A DNA stretch of 64,000 bases from an uncultured Bacilli bacterium (GCA_934122395.1 CAKOWQ010000003.1:186001-250000), one strand, 5' to 3'; shown: positions 40,822 through 50,791, numbered from the stretch's first letter. A program made the numbers and translations. The notes: a model not told the origin generated them from the sequence alone.

Positions 40822-43434
40822 ATGAAAAGAGTAATATTAATAGATGGTAACAATCTTTTATTTAGAAGTTTTTATGCTACAGCATATACTGGTGCAATTA
40901 TGAAAAATTCTAAAGGATTTCCTACTAATGCTTTATATGGTTTTATTAATATGATTAATAAAATAATTAATGAAGAACGTCCTGAATATGTAATGATAGC
41001 ATTTGATAAAGGTAAGACTTTTAGACATGATAAATATCAAGTATATAAAGATGGAAGAAAAGAGACACCTCCTGAGTTAAAGGAACAATTTCCGGTTGCT
41101 AAAAAATTAGTAGAAGCTATGGGAATTGCATGTTACGAAATAGATAACTATGAAGCTGATGATATAATTGGTACATTTGCTAAGAAGGTTGATGAAGATC
41201 CAGAATATAATGCCACTATAGTAAGTAGTGATAAGGATTTATTACAATTAATTAGTGATGAGGTGGAGGTTAAGTTATTAAAACAAACTGGCTTTATCAG
41301 AATGGATAAAAATGAGTTCATTAATACCTATGGAGTTGAACCTCCTAGAATGGTTGATTTGAAAGCTTTGATGGGTGACCAATCAGATAATATCCCAGGA
41401 GTTAAAGGAATAGGTGAAAAGACTGCTATTAATTTATTAAAGGAATATGGTACTCTTGAAAGCTTATACAATAATATTGATAAAGTTAAGGGTAAAGTAA
41501 AAGATAAACTTATAGAAGATAGAGACAATGCTTTCATGAGTTATGATCTTGCTACTATTTGTAAAGAAGTTCCTATTGATACTAGCTTTGATAAAATTAA
41601 ATATCAAGGAATAGACGCTTTAAAATATATCGAAATATTAGAAGAATTAGAATTCTATTCTTTATTAAAAAAAGTAAATATAGATAAAGATATGATTAGA
41701 GATAATGTTGAACATGACATAGAATATGAGGTTCTTAATAATTTGGATAATGTTACTTTTAGCAATAACTATGCAATATATTTAGAAACGTTTGGTTATA
41801 ATTATCATAAAGATACTCCTATAGGAGTTAGTATTTATGATGGGGTTAAATCATATTATATTCCTTTTGAAATATTAGAAAAATATCCTAACTTTTTAGA
41901 ATCAAATGTAGAAAAATATACTTACGACTTAAAAAAATTAATTGTAGTATTATCAAGATATAATATTAAAATTAATAATTTAGTATATGATGCGATGATT
42001 GCAGGTTACATATTAAATTTAAATGTTAAAGATGATATTGGTTACTTAATGAATAATAAAGGTTATAAAGTAGATTTCTATTTAGATTCGTTTGGTAATC
42101 CTAATAAATTGAAAATGCCTAGCGAAGATATATATATTAAAAATATTGTTAAGAAAGCTAAATTTTTATATGAAACTAAAGATGAAATGATTTCTTCATT
42201 AAAGAGTGAAGAAGCATATAGTTTATATAATGATATAGAAATACCTCTAGCATTTGTTCTTGCTGACATGGAAATGACAGGTATTAGAATAGACTGTGAA
42301 TTCTTAAAAGAAATGGGAAAAGAATTAGATGCTAAAATAGAAATACTTGAAGATACTATTCATGAATATGCAGGAATAGATTTTAATATTTCTTCACCTA
42401 GACAACTTGCTGAAGTATTATTTATTCATTTAGGAATTCCTTATCCTAAAAAGGTAAAGGGAGATGATTATTCAACTAGTAAAGATATATTAGATAAAAT
42501 AGTTGATGTACATCCAATTATACCTGCTATTATGGAACATAGATTATTATCTAAACTAAATAATAACTATGTAACAGGACTTTTAAACGAAGTCCATAGT
42601 GATGGAAAGATTCATACGATATTTAATCAAACTTTAACTAGAACAGGTAGATTATCTTCGTCTAGTCCTAATCTTCAAAATATTCCTATTCGTCAAGAAT
42701 ATGGTAAATGGATTAGAAAGGCTTTTGTTCCAGAAGAAGATTCAGTACTGTTATCAAGTGATTACTCACAGATTGAACTTAGAATTTTTGCTCATATGGC
42801 TAAAGCTAAGAACTTAATAGATGCTTTTAAACATGGTAAAGATATTCATACTAAGACTGCAAGTGATATATTTGGGGTGCCTGAATCTATGGTCACTAAA
42901 GAAATGCGTCATCAAGCTAAAGCGGTTAACTTTGGAATTTTATATGGTATAAGTAGTTTTGGGCTTGGGGAAGACTTAAATATTGATTATGTTACTGCTA
43001 AAAAGTTCATTGAAAACTATTTAGCAAGTTATCCTGAAATTAAAGAATACATGGATGCAGTTATTAAGGATGCATATGACAAAGGATATGTTAAAACTAT
43101 TATGAATCGTAAACGTAGTATTGAAGAGTTAAATAGTAAAAACTATATGGTTCGAAATAGTGGAGAAAGAATTGCATTAAATACTCCAGTTCAAGGCAGT
43201 AGTGCGGATATATTAAAGAAAGCTATGGTAGAAATATATAATGAATTTAATAAAAGAAATTTAAAGAGTAAAATGCTTATTCAAGTACACGATGAACTTG
43301 TAATAAATACTTTAAATAATGAAAAAGATGAAGTTGAAGAAATAGTAAAAGATATTATGGAAAATACTTATAAATTAGATGTTCCGTTAAAAGTAGAAAT
43401 TAGTACAGGTTCTAATTTATATGATGCAAAGTAG
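40822..43434 (+). CDS. polA: DNA polymerase I
   Basis: 870 aa from the ATG at 40822, with AGGTGAT upstream; a GTG at 40813 lies inside that site. The N-terminal 5'-3' exonuclease (1-290) has LIDGNNLLFRSFYA and YEADDIIGTFA, then GDQSDNIPGVKGIGEKTA. The middle 3'-5' exonuclease domain lacks the usual DxE start and looks inactive, as in Bacillus Pol I. The polymerase domain carries motif A LLSSDYSQIELRIFAHM, the O-helix RHQAKAVNFGILYGIS and motif C LIQVHDELV. It fills repair gaps and removes RNA primers. It overlaps no gene; mutM follows at 8 bp. Confidence 0.97.
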   Translation: MKRVILIDGNNLLFRSFYATAYTGAIMKNSKGFPTNALYGFINMINKIINEERPEYVMIAFDKGKTFRHDKYQVYKDGRKETPPELKEQFPVAKKLVEAMGIACYEIDNYEADDIIGTFAKKVDEDPEYNATIVSSDKDLLQLISDEVEVKLLKQTGFIRMDKNEFINTYGVEPPRMVDLKALMGDQSDNIPGVKGIGEKTAINLLKEYGTLESLYNNIDKVKGKVKDKLIEDRDNAFMSYDLATICKEVPIDTSFDKIKYQGIDALKYIEILEELEFYSLLKKVNIDKDMIRDNVEHDIEYEVLNNLDNVTFSNNYAIYLETFGYNYHKDTPIGVSIYDGVKSYYIPFEILEKYPNFLESNVEKYTYDLKKLIVVLSRYNIKINNLVYDAMIAGYILNLNVKDDIGYLMNNKGYKVDFYLDSFGNPNKLKMPSEDIYIKNIVKKAKFLYETKDEMISSLKSEEAYSLYNDIEIPLAFVLADMEMTGIRIDCEFLKEMGKELDAKIEILEDTIHEYAGIDFNISSPRQLAEVLFIHLGIPYPKKVKGDDYSTSKDILDKIVDVHPIIPAIMEHRLLSKLNNNYVTGLLNEVHSDGKIHTIFNQTLTRTGRLSSSSPNLQNIPIRQEYGKWIRKAFVPEEDSVLLSSDYSQIELRIFAHMAKAKNLIDAFKHGKDIHTKTASDIFGVPESMVTKEMRHQAKAVNFGILYGISSFGLGEDLNIDYVTAKKFIENYLASYPEIKEYMDAVIKDAYDKGYVKTIMNRKRSIEELNSKNYMVRNSGERIALNTPVQGSSADILKKAMVEIYNEFNKRNLKSKMLIQVHDELVINTLNNEKDEVEEIVKDIMENTYKLDVPLKVEISTGSNLYDAK

Positions 43435-43442
43435 GTGATGTT

Positions 43443-44264
43443 ATGCCCGAATTACCAGAGGTCGAAACAGTTAAGGAAACTTTAAAAAGAAAAATATTAA
43501 ATAAAACTATAGATAATGTTATTGTACGTTATTCCGGTATTATTGAAGGAACTAGCATTGATAATTTTGTATCTAAGTTAAAAGGTCAAACTTTTAGAGA
43601 TATTACAAGAAGAGGTAAGTGGTTAATATTTCATTTAGATGATTACTATTTATTGTCACATTTACGTATGGAAGGTAAGTATTTCTTAAAAGATGAAAGT
43701 ATGGAATTCGGTAAACATGAACATGTTATATTTAAGTTTACCGATCATACTGATTTAAGATATCAAGATACTAGAAAGTTTGGTAGAATGATTTTGGTTG
43801 ATAAGGACAAATTAAATAGTTCTAGACCAATGTTAGAACTAGGATTAGAACCATGGGATAAAAGTTTAACAATTGATTATCTTAAAGATAAATATAAAAA
43901 TAAAAAACTGCCAATTAAAACAGTTATATTAGATCAAAGTATAATTACAGGAATTGGAAATATATATGCTGATGAAATATTATTTTTAAGTAACATTAAT
44001 CCATTAGTTAGTGCTTCTTCATTAAAAGATAAAGATTTGAAAAAAATTATTTCTAATACTAAAACAGTATTAGAAAAAGCTATTCTAGAAGGTGGTACTA
44101 CTATTAGAAGTTATACATCTGATTTAGGAGTTACTGGAAGATTTCAAAATGAACTTTTTGTACATTGCCGTGAAAATGAAAAATGCCAGAAGTGTGGTAG
44201 TACTATTTTAAAAACTAGAGTAGGTGGAAGAGGGACTTATTATTGTCCTAAGTGCCAAAAGTAA
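43443..44264 (+). CDS. mutM: Formamidopyrimidine-DNA glycosylase (Fpg/MutM)
   Basis: 273 aa. It begins MPELPEVETVKETLK: Pro2 is the Schiff-base nucleophile and Glu3 the general acid, so the start is certain. A helix-two-turn-helix with DQSIITGIGNIYADEILF (about residues 163-180) and a C-terminal zinc finger (C-x2-C ... CPKCQK) complete the family layout; Lys59 of the GKWLIFHL segment is also present. It excises 8-oxoguanine and nicks the strand. Co-transcribed with polA, as in Bacillus. Confidence 0.97.
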   Translation: MPELPEVETVKETLKRKILNKTIDNVIVRYSGIIEGTSIDNFVSKLKGQTFRDITRRGKWLIFHLDDYYLLSHLRMEGKYFLKDESMEFGKHEHVIFKFTDHTDLRYQDTRKFGRMILVDKDKLNSSRPMLELGLEPWDKSLTIDYLKDKYKNKKLPIKTVILDQSIITGIGNIYADEILFLSNINPLVSASSLKDKDLKKIISNTKTVLEKAILEGGTTIRSYTSDLGVTGRFQNELFVHCRENEKCQKCGSTILKTRVGGRGTYYCPKCQK

Positions 44265-44266
44265 AA

Positions 44267-44296
44267 GCATAGATATTATATCTATGCCTTTTTTTC
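44267..44296. terminator. Bidirectional terminator between mutM and the minus-strand gene
   Basis: GCATAGATA / TATCTATGC stem followed by T7 on the plus side, right after the mutM stop. The 3' end of the minus-strand gene overlaps it. Confidence 0.8.
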
Positions 44297-44788
44297 ATAT
44301 AATCCTTCTATACTATATTCTTTTATTTTGCTAGATCTTCTAACTTTACTACTTTGATAGAAGTCTTGCATACTTGTTAGAGTTTTATTTATATTATCAT
44401 AACTTGTAGTGGATAGTTTTTTAACTACCAAGGTATGTGGGTCAGTATCCATTGTATTAAGATACAATTGAAGTAAAAATACTCTAGTTTGGTAACTATC
44501 AAAAATACTATTTTGGGCTTTAGCAAAATCTAGACTAGCTACATTAGTACTTAATACTCTATTATCTACATTTAGTAAATAAAACTGTTTTAGTAAAAAG
44601 AAATAAATATTATTTTCGCTTATTAGGTTATTAGCAAAAAGAAGCTTAAATGCACCTTCATTTTTTAAAGCAAGTAATAATCTTTCTTCCCCATGAAGTT
44701 CTACTAAATTTCTGCATTTATCTTTGAAGCGACGTTCTTGTTCTGTTTCAACTTCCCACTTTATTATATCATTATTGAAATAAGACAT
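44282..44788 (-). CDS. Hypothetical helical cytoplasmic protein
   Basis: 168 aa from the ATG at 44788, which has AGGTGG 8 bases upstream on the minus strand; a GTG at 44800 would place the start within that site. No signal peptide or membrane segment. Mostly helical and charged (TEQERRFKDKCRNLVELHGE), with a Ser/Thr-rich C-terminal region. Convergent with mutM and downstream of the murL-murD operon. I recognise no family. Confidence 0.6.
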   Translation of the reverse strand: MSYFNNDIIKWEVETEQERRFKDKCRNLVELHGEERLLLALKNEGAFKLLFANNLISENNIYFFLLKQFYLLNVDNRVLSTNVASLDFAKAQNSIFDSYQTRVFLLQLYLNTMDTDPHTLVVKKLSTTSYDNINKTLTSMQDFYQSSKVRRSSKIKEYSIEGLYEKKA

Positions 44789-44849
44789 TCCTATTACCAC
44801 CTTTGCGAAGTGTTATTGTATCACAAAAGTATATATAAAGCAAAAAAAA

Positions 44850-46211
44850 TTAGTTATTTTCTCTAACTAATTTTTTAAAAGCATTACCTTTTTCTTCAAA
44901 ATTTTTAAAATATTCATAGCTGGCAGCAGCTGGTGACATTAAGCATATCATGCCTTTCTTAGTAACTAGTTTTGCCTTATCAACAGCTTCTTCCAACGTA
45001 TCAACTAAGTAAATATTTTTGTTTGCTTTGGCATTGATTAAGATATTGGCAATTTTATGACCGGTACTAGGCATACATATTAAATTCTCAATGTCTGCTG
45101 TTTTTAAGTAATCAATAAATTCATTATAATTTATTCCACGATCAAGTCCCCCAAATATTAAAGTATTTACTTTTTTTAGTGCTTTAATTCCATTAACAGT
45201 TGCATCAGGTATTGTTGCTATAGCATCATTATAGTAAGTTACATCATTAAATGTTCCAACTAATTCTAATCGGTGTTCTAAAGGGGTAAAGTTGTTAATA
45301 GCAGTTGTTGTTTTTGATAAGTCTAAATTTAATATTTCACTTAGGGTAAAGCACATCATAATATTGATTAAATTATGATCCCCAATAAGGTTTCTTTCTT
45401 CTTTTACATCATATATCTTTTTACTATTAACATAGATGAATTTATGATCACAATATGTTTCTATATCTTTAGTATCAAAATTAACCCTAAAAATATTGGA
45501 ACATGGGTTTAATTTTTTTATTCGTGTATCTAATGCTTCACATCCATTATAGTATATCAATACGTCATCGCTAGTTTGATATCTTGTAATATTAAGTTTA
45601 GCGTGATAATAATCTTCTAATCCGTTAGTGTGATCTAAGTGATCTTCATAAAAATTTGTAATAAGAGAAATATGAGGAGAATTAGTTATAAACTCTAATT
45701 GATGTGATGACATTTCTACTACTAGTAATGTATCACTTTCAATTTTATCAATATAATCGAAAATAGGCGTTCCTATATTTCCAAGTAAAAAACATTTCTT
45801 ATTATTAGCTTTTAATATTTCATAAATTAATGATGAGGTAGTACTTTTTCCTTTAGTACCAGTAATACCTATAATATTTTTTCTGAAGTATTTTATCAAT
45901 ATTTCAAGTTCAGATGAGATTTTATTTTTAATTTTTGATGTATCAATATCTCTAAAAGATATTCCTGGTGCTTTCATAATCAAGTCATATTCGTCTAGAT
46001 TGTCTAGATAATTTTCACCAGTTATAATAGTTGCATTCTTATCATCTTTTAATAATGATTCGTCTTTTATTTTGTCGTTTTTATCTTTTATTGTTAGATT
46101 AATGTTTCCCAAATATTTTCTTATAAAAGAATAGGTTGATTTTCCCTCTTTACCAAATCCTAAAATAACTATTTTTTTATCTTTAAATTCATTAATTATA
46201 TCATTAATCAT
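44850..46211 (-). CDS. murD: UDP-N-acetylmuramoylalanine-glutamate ligase (MurD)
   Basis: 453 aa Mur ligase. An N-terminal Rossmann-like domain (IVILGFGKEGKSTYSF) is followed by the ATP-binding P-loop GITGTKGKSTTSSLI (about 113-127), the Mg site region LVVEMSSHQLEF, the TNFYEDHLDHTNG motif, and the C-terminal domain with HRLELVG and YYNDAIATIPDA. MurD normally adds D-Glu to UDP-MurNAc-L-Ala. The gene directly abuts murL, which suggests that here it adds L-Glu, later epimerised. It stands apart from the mraZ cluster at 16.6 kb. Confidence 0.95.
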   Translation of the reverse strand: MINDIINEFKDKKIVILGFGKEGKSTYSFIRKYLGNINLTIKDKNDKIKDESLLKDDKNATIITGENYLDNLDEYDLIMKAPGISFRDIDTSKIKNKISSELEILIKYFRKNIIGITGTKGKSTTSSLIYEILKANNKKCFLLGNIGTPIFDYIDKIESDTLLVVEMSSHQLEFITNSPHISLITNFYEDHLDHTNGLEDYYHAKLNITRYQTSDDVLIYYNGCEALDTRIKKLNPCSNIFRVNFDTKDIETYCDHKFIYVNSKKIYDVKEERNLIGDHNLINIMMCFTLSEILNLDLSKTTTAINNFTPLEHRLELVGTFNDVTYYNDAIATIPDATVNGIKALKKVNTLIFGGLDRGINYNEFIDYLKTADIENLICMPSTGHKIANILINAKANKNIYLVDTLEEAVDKAKLVTKKGMICLMSPAAASYEYFKNFEEKGNAFKKLVRENN

Positions 46212-47576
46212 TTAAATCATCTCCTTGTGTAATAGGTCAATATACTTAGTAGGAATATTATTTTCTATATTAAAGTGTTCTTCTAAATTATTGGTATAGA
46301 GTTTATAGTTATCTTTATAAAACTTTAATAAATAAGGAAGCTTTTCGCTTTTTTCTTCTAATCTAAGAATTGTCTTACTACAAGCAAATCTTACCTCATC
46401 ATATGTTCCTACACATTCAAATGGTTTATTTTTAGCATCTCCTAAGAGTTCTTTAAATGTTTCTAACATATCTTCTTTGTCTAATAAATTAGTTGAAAAT
46501 ATATTTTGTAACGTATTAGTATCAATATATGGGCTTAGTATAATATATATAAATAAACACTTAGAACAATTACAACACCAGTTAGTTCCCGTTTTTTTAC
46601 TACTTAAATTACAACTTCTAAAAATGTTATAGTATTTAGGATATTTACTAAATATTTTTGCTATTTCAATTTCTAAAAGAGGTCTTAACAAACTAAAGTA
46701 TTCTGTTTCTTTATTGAAATATTTATTGGTATAAATTCTAAAATCATTTTCAAATTCTAAGCTTTTAGAGTATTGATGGTTAACATTTGTTCCTTTGACA
46801 TTTCCTTCATTACTACTGTCTTCATTTGATACAATAATATATTTTTTGTTATTAAGATAAGCCATTATATATGCTGCAAAAGCTAATTGTGATGATAATG
46901 GAACATGGCCATTTAAAAATCCTTCTTTATTTAGTTTAAGTAGGGTACTATCAATTTCAGATGTCAATATAACGATATCATCATCAGTATATCCTGCTTG
47001 ATATATGGAATTATATGATGGCATGTTTTTTGGATAAATATTTCTTTCAAAAAGGAAACATAAATTATCATCTTTTTCTTCTTTTAAAATCTCCATTGAG
47101 ACAATAGAATCTTTTCCACCACCAACTAGTATTAAATTGCCGCTAGGATTTAATTTAGGTATATTATGTTCTTTTTTATTACTCTTAACTATAAAGTTAG
47201 TAAACTCATCATAAGATAGGTCAATTTCATTACGATAAAAATATTCGCTTAATCCATTAAAGATCAATTTTTTAAAGAAAGATATTTGATCTTCATTTAT
47301 GTAATCTGCCTCGATAATAATTTCCTTTGGACAACTTAATTTGAAGTAATTAATAATATTTACTAATCCAAAATTAAAGAATAAATAATTTAAATAGTCT
47401 TCATCAATATCTTTGGTCTTAATATGTTCTTTATCAATATAAATACTAGGAGTAAAAGTATATTCACCAAGCATATATGTATATTTTACTTGGATGTTGG
47501 TATCATTATTTATAACTTCGTAACTTTTATATATTAACTTATTATATTTTTCTCTTAGTTCTTTGTAATTTGTCAT
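46212..47576 (-). CDS. murL: MurL-type UDP-MurNAc-L-Ala-L-Glu epimerase
   Basis: 454 aa. A PP-loop-like LILVGGGKDSIVSMEIL (about 148-164) and the conserved block SNEDSSNEGNVKGTNVNHQY (250-269) followed by SKSLEFE match the MurL family described from Xanthomonas. A Cys group (SCNLSSKK ... WCCNCSKC, about 323-342) is also kept. MurL epimerises the terminal L-Glu of UDP-MurNAc-dipeptide to D-Glu, replacing glutamate racemase. The stop directly adjoins the murD start, so ligase and epimerase are made together. Its own promoter is visible on the minus strand. The family call is from remembered motifs. Confidence 0.75.
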   Translation of the reverse strand: MTNYKELREKYNKLIYKSYEVINNDTNIQVKYTYMLGEYTFTPSIYIDKEHIKTKDIDEDYLNYLFFNFGLVNIINYFKLSCPKEIIIEADYINEDQISFFKKLIFNGLSEYFYRNEIDLSYDEFTNFIVKSNKKEHNIPKLNPSGNLILVGGGKDSIVSMEILKEEKDDNLCFLFERNIYPKNMPSYNSIYQAGYTDDDIVILTSEIDSTLLKLNKEGFLNGHVPLSSQLAFAAYIMAYLNNKKYIIVSNEDSSNEGNVKGTNVNHQYSKSLEFENDFRIYTNKYFNKETEYFSLLRPLLEIEIAKIFSKYPKYYNIFRSCNLSSKKTGTNWCCNCSKCLFIYIILSPYIDTNTLQNIFSTNLLDKEDMLETFKELLGDAKNKPFECVGTYDEVRFACSKTILRLEEKSEKLPYLLKFYKDNYKLYTNNLEEHFNIENNIPTKYIDLLHKEMI

Positions 47577-47613
47577 AATTCCTCCTAATAAAAGGTATTC
47601 ATTTATATATCTA

Positions 47614-47622
47614 ATTATATCA
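47614..47622 (-). promoter_or_regulatory. murL-murD promoter (extended -10)
   Basis: Minus-strand TGATATAAT about 35 bp before the murL start; the -35 is weak. Confidence 0.5.
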
Positions 47623-47658
47623 CGAATGTAAACTTATATTAACTGAAATGACAAATAG

Positions 47659-47688
47659 TTGACATATTATTTAAAATGATAGTAAAAT
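47659..47688 (+). promoter_or_regulatory. Promoter of the 47709 gene
   Basis: TTGACA (47659-47664), 18-bp spacer, TAAAAT (47683-47688), divergent from the murL promoter. Confidence 0.6.
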
Positions 47689-47708
47689 AATCTTATGATA
47701 AGGGGTCG

Positions 47709-48215
47709 ATGAACATGGGTGATAAGAATACCAAAAATGTAGTAATTGTTATGTTGCTTACCATTATTGTGGTAATGGTAACAGCTGTAGTGGTTTTAGC
47801 TCATAACAATGATATTTATAAACCAAAGCCAGAACATGGTAGATGGAATGTAGTATTTACAAGTATTGCTGAAGGTGAAAAAACTGGTAATGCTAAGAGC
47901 TTGTACTATCCTTATTACACAGCAACTTATGCTTCATTTTATGCAACTTTTGTAGCACCTGGTGACTCAATAGAGTATGATGTTCAAATATCTAATTTAG
48001 GGAATATTGATTCTAGATTAAGTAATATTGTCTATGTGACTAACCCGTATAAGGATGCTATCAAATATGAGATCGAAGGCATTAATAGAGGCGATATATT
48101 AAAGGCGGGAGAAGTACGCAATATTAAAATAAAAATATCCTATGAGTTAACATCTACTGTAGCATATACTTTTGATAAGCCTATAGCTATATTATTTGAT
48201 TTTGTCCAAGCTTAG
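47709..48215 (+). CDS. Membrane-anchored beta-sandwich surface protein
   Basis: 168 aa; a second ATG at 47715 has the better distance to AAGGGG and may be the true start. One N-terminal TM helix (VVIVMLLTIIVVMVTAVVVLA) is followed by an all-beta extracytoplasmic domain. Features WNVVFTSI, APGDSIEYDVQISNLGNIDS and YEIEGINRGDIL recur in the same order in the N-terminal domain of the protein at 60155-61936 (WGIRIDSI, PGDKMTFEVVLKNYGSIG, YSISGIKKGDKL). The two are paralogous domains of an unnamed surface family. A U-tailed hairpin follows. Confidence 0.7.
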   Translation: MNMGDKNTKNVVIVMLLTIIVVMVTAVVVLAHNNDIYKPKPEHGRWNVVFTSIAEGEKTGNAKSLYYPYYTATYASFYATFVAPGDSIEYDVQISNLGNIDSRLSNIVYVTNPYKDAIKYEIEGINRGDILKAGEVRNIKIKISYELTSTVAYTFDKPIAILFDFVQA

Positions 48216-48239
48216 ACAACCAGATGGTTGTCTTTTTTT
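48215..48239 (+). terminator. Intrinsic terminator after the 47709 gene
   Basis: GACAACCA / TGGTTGTC stem, loop GA, then T7. The following 200 bases (48240-48440) hold a TTGACA at 48250 without a clear -10 partner and no ORF that I can support. Confidence 0.87.
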
Positions 48240-48443
48240 ATGATTTTTATTGACAGTTTTTTACCTGATTATAAGATATTATAAAATAGTGAAAAGTAGT
48301 GTCTAGTTTTGAAAAAATATTTCTTAAGTCTTTTGAATTGGTAGAATAATATTGTATACTGATATAGTGATAAAGTTTGAAGTGCAATAAATATGATAGC
48401 AAAAAATAAACTATATGTTATAAAAACCAATTAATGCATTAAA

Positions 48444-48484
48444 AAAGATTAAACTATTAAATGTTGATAGTTTAATCTTTCTTT
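48444..48484. terminator. Bidirectional terminator after the lipoprotein gene
   Basis: AAAGATTAAACTAT / ATAGTTTAATCTTT 14-bp stem with a 9-base loop, with an A run on the left and a T run on the right. It ends the minus-strand lipoprotein gene. Confidence 0.85.
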
Positions 48485-48946
48485 TTATTTACAAGTATAC
48501 ATTTCTCCTTCTTCATAATCTTTTGCAATACTTTCTTTAGTCATTGTACTAGCTTCTTCTTTGTTGTTTTCATGATTTAAATCAGCTTCTTTACTTACAG
48601 TAAGTACATTGTCTTTTACTGATGCTTTACAATTGATATATCCATATTCTTTACCGTTTTCACAACCTTCTAGATATTTACTTTTTTCTTCGTTCATATC
48701 TACATCTTTAGTATAAGTATAAGTTGCAATTTCATAGTATCCTAGTAATTTGTCTCCTTCTTTGTTAAAGTCATAAATTTTAGTTATTGTAACTTCACCA
48801 TTACCATTATACATTTTTTCTGTTCTTGTACATTCAAACTTATTAGTATAATCTTTCTTTATAATATCTTCATCTTTTGTTAGCTCTTTACCACCACATC
48901 CAGTTAGTAGTAGAGCTACACCCATTAATAATAAACCTTTTTTCAT
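48485..48946 (-). CDS. Small lipoprotein, DUF1307/YehR-like
   Basis: 153 aa. The lipobox LLLTGCGG places the lipidated Cys at about residue 17 after a short signal peptide. The mature domain contains FECTRTEK, a repeated KIYDFN/YYEIATYTYTKD beta pattern and several Cys (EGCENG, INCKAS, YTCK), similar to small DUF1307-type lipoproteins of Firmicutes. AAGGAGAA precedes the ATG. Attached to the outer face of the membrane; function unknown. Confidence 0.75.
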   Translation of the reverse strand: MKKGLLLMGVALLLTGCGGKELTKDEDIIKKDYTNKFECTRTEKMYNGNGEVTITKIYDFNKEGDKLLGYYEIATYTYTKDVDMNEEKSKYLEGCENGKEYGYINCKASVKDNVLTVSKEADLNHENNKEEASTMTKESIAKDYEEGEMYTCK

Positions 48947-49010
48947 TATATTCTCCTTATATTTATTTAACTAAATTATATTATTATTAATGCATTTTTA
49001 CAAGGAAATG

Positions 49011-49039
49011 TTGAATACAAAAATGATTTTTAGTATAAT
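49011..49039 (+). promoter_or_regulatory. dnaG-rpoD promoter
   Basis: TTGAAT (49011-49016), 17-bp spacer, TATAAT (49034-49039), 22 bp before the dnaG ATG. Confidence 0.72.
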
Positions 49040-49061
49040 AGTGATCAGTTTGGAGGTATAT

Positions 49062-50786
49062 ATGAATAATCAAAATATTTTCAATGAAATAAGAGAAAAA
49101 ATTGATATAGTTGATTTAATCGGTGAATATGTACCTCTTGTTCAAAAAGGTCGTAATTACTTTGGAGTGTGTCCATTTCATAATGATACTAATCCATCAA
49201 TGAGTGTTTCTCGTGAAAAACAAATATACAAGTGCTTTTCTTGTGGTGCTAGTGGTAATATCTTTACGTTTGTAAAAGATTATGAACATGTAGATATGAG
49301 AGATGCTTTAGAGATACTTGCAAATAAAGCAGGAGTAACACTAAGGAACAATAATATAGCTAGAAAAACTACTAAATATGATAAATTTTATGAAATATAT
49401 GACCTTGCTAATAAGTTTTATCAAAATAATATAAATACTAAGGAAGGTATTAATGCTAAAGAGTATTTAAAAAATAGAAATATTAATGAAGATATTATTA
49501 AAGAATTTGAAATAGGTCTATCTCTTGATAGTATGGATTCACTTACTAAATTATTAACTAAAAAGGGATATGATGACTTAACTTTAGATAAACTAGGACT
49601 TTCTAGTAATAATCATGACTTATTTATTAATCGAATAATGGTTCCTATCCAAGATATGAATGGTAGAGTAGTAGCGTTTTCTGGACGTGTTTATAATAAG
49701 AAGAGTGACCATAAATATGTAAATACTAAAGAAACTGAAATATTTAAAAAAGGTACTATCCTTTATAATTATCATAGAGCTAAGGAAGAAGCACGTCGTA
49801 ATAAATATGTAATTATAATGGAAGGCTATATGGACGTATTTAGAGCATCATCGGTGGGATTTAAAAACGTTGTAGCAATAATGGGAACAGCTTTAACGAT
49901 AGATCAAACTAATTTGGTTAAAAAATTATCTAATAATGTCTATTTATGTTTAGATGGTGATAATCCCGGCCAAAAGGCTATGTTATCAGTTGGTGCTGAG
50001 CTTGAAAAAGCAGGAGTTAATGTAAAAATAGTACTTCTTACGAATGATGAGGATCCTGATACATATATATTAAAGTATGGAAAAGAAAAATTTAGTAATT
50101 TAATTGATAGTGCTATTAGTTTCAGTGACTTTAAGTTACAAGCATTAAAAAAGGGGGTTAACTTTAATAGTGATTTGGAATTATCACATTATGTTAACTC
50201 TGTAATTAAGGAAGCTAGTTTAATTGATGACGAGATAAGAAGGGAAATAATACTAAAAAAACTTGCATTAGAAGTGAATTTGAGTTATAATACCCTAGAA
50301 AAAAGGTTGAATGAGTATTTAGAAAAAAGAAAGCCAAAAGATGTAATCATAAAAGAAGTTGTGCCAACTAATAAATTATCTAGATATGATAAAGCAGTTT
50401 ATGGAATGATTTATGCTACTTTGATGGATAAGAAATATTTAAAAAGATTTGAAGATGAATCACTATATTTTGTTAATCAAAAAGCTAGATACTTATTGAT
50501 GGAAATTGAATATTATTATAAGAAATTTGGTAACATACAAATAGCGGACTTTTATACTTATTTAATGGACAAAGAAGAACTCTTAGAACTATATAATAAT
50601 ATTATTAACTATGTTGATAGTAATAGTATTAGCGATGAAGCAGTTACTGATTTTATGAATGTCATTAGGTCATATAATATGAGGCTAGAGATTAAACGCC
50701 TAACTGATAAATTGAGAAACGAGACGGATGAGTTGGAAAAATCAAAAATTGCTGAGGAGATTAGGTTACTAAGAATAGGGGAGTGA
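49062..50786 (+). CDS. dnaG: DNA primase
   Basis: 574 aa from the ATG at 49062, preceded by GGAGG; an upstream in-frame start at 48990 lies before the promoter. The zinc-binding domain is VCPFHNDTNPSMSVS ... YKCFSCGASGNIFTFV (CHC2 type). The core has the EFEIGLS segment, the Toprim site VIIMEGYMDVFRA (about 250), and LCLDGDNPGQKA (about 300). The C-terminal helicase-binding part is helical. It synthesises primers for lagging-strand replication. Its end overlaps the rpoD ribosome site, matching the Firmicutes dnaG-sigA operon. Confidence 0.96.
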   Translation: MNNQNIFNEIREKIDIVDLIGEYVPLVQKGRNYFGVCPFHNDTNPSMSVSREKQIYKCFSCGASGNIFTFVKDYEHVDMRDALEILANKAGVTLRNNNIARKTTKYDKFYEIYDLANKFYQNNINTKEGINAKEYLKNRNINEDIIKEFEIGLSLDSMDSLTKLLTKKGYDDLTLDKLGLSSNNHDLFINRIMVPIQDMNGRVVAFSGRVYNKKSDHKYVNTKETEIFKKGTILYNYHRAKEEARRNKYVIIMEGYMDVFRASSVGFKNVVAIMGTALTIDQTNLVKKLSNNVYLCLDGDNPGQKAMLSVGAELEKAGVNVKIVLLTNDEDPDTYILKYGKEKFSNLIDSAISFSDFKLQALKKGVNFNSDLELSHYVNSVIKEASLIDDEIRREIILKKLALEVNLSYNTLEKRLNEYLEKRKPKDVIIKEVVPTNKLSRYDKAVYGMIYATLMDKKYLKRFEDESLYFVNQKARYLLMEIEYYYKKFGNIQIADFYTYLMDKEELLELYNNIINYVDSNSISDEAVTDFMNVIRSYNMRLEIKRLTDKLRNETDELEKSKIAEEIRLLRIGE

Positions 50787-50791
50787 ATACA

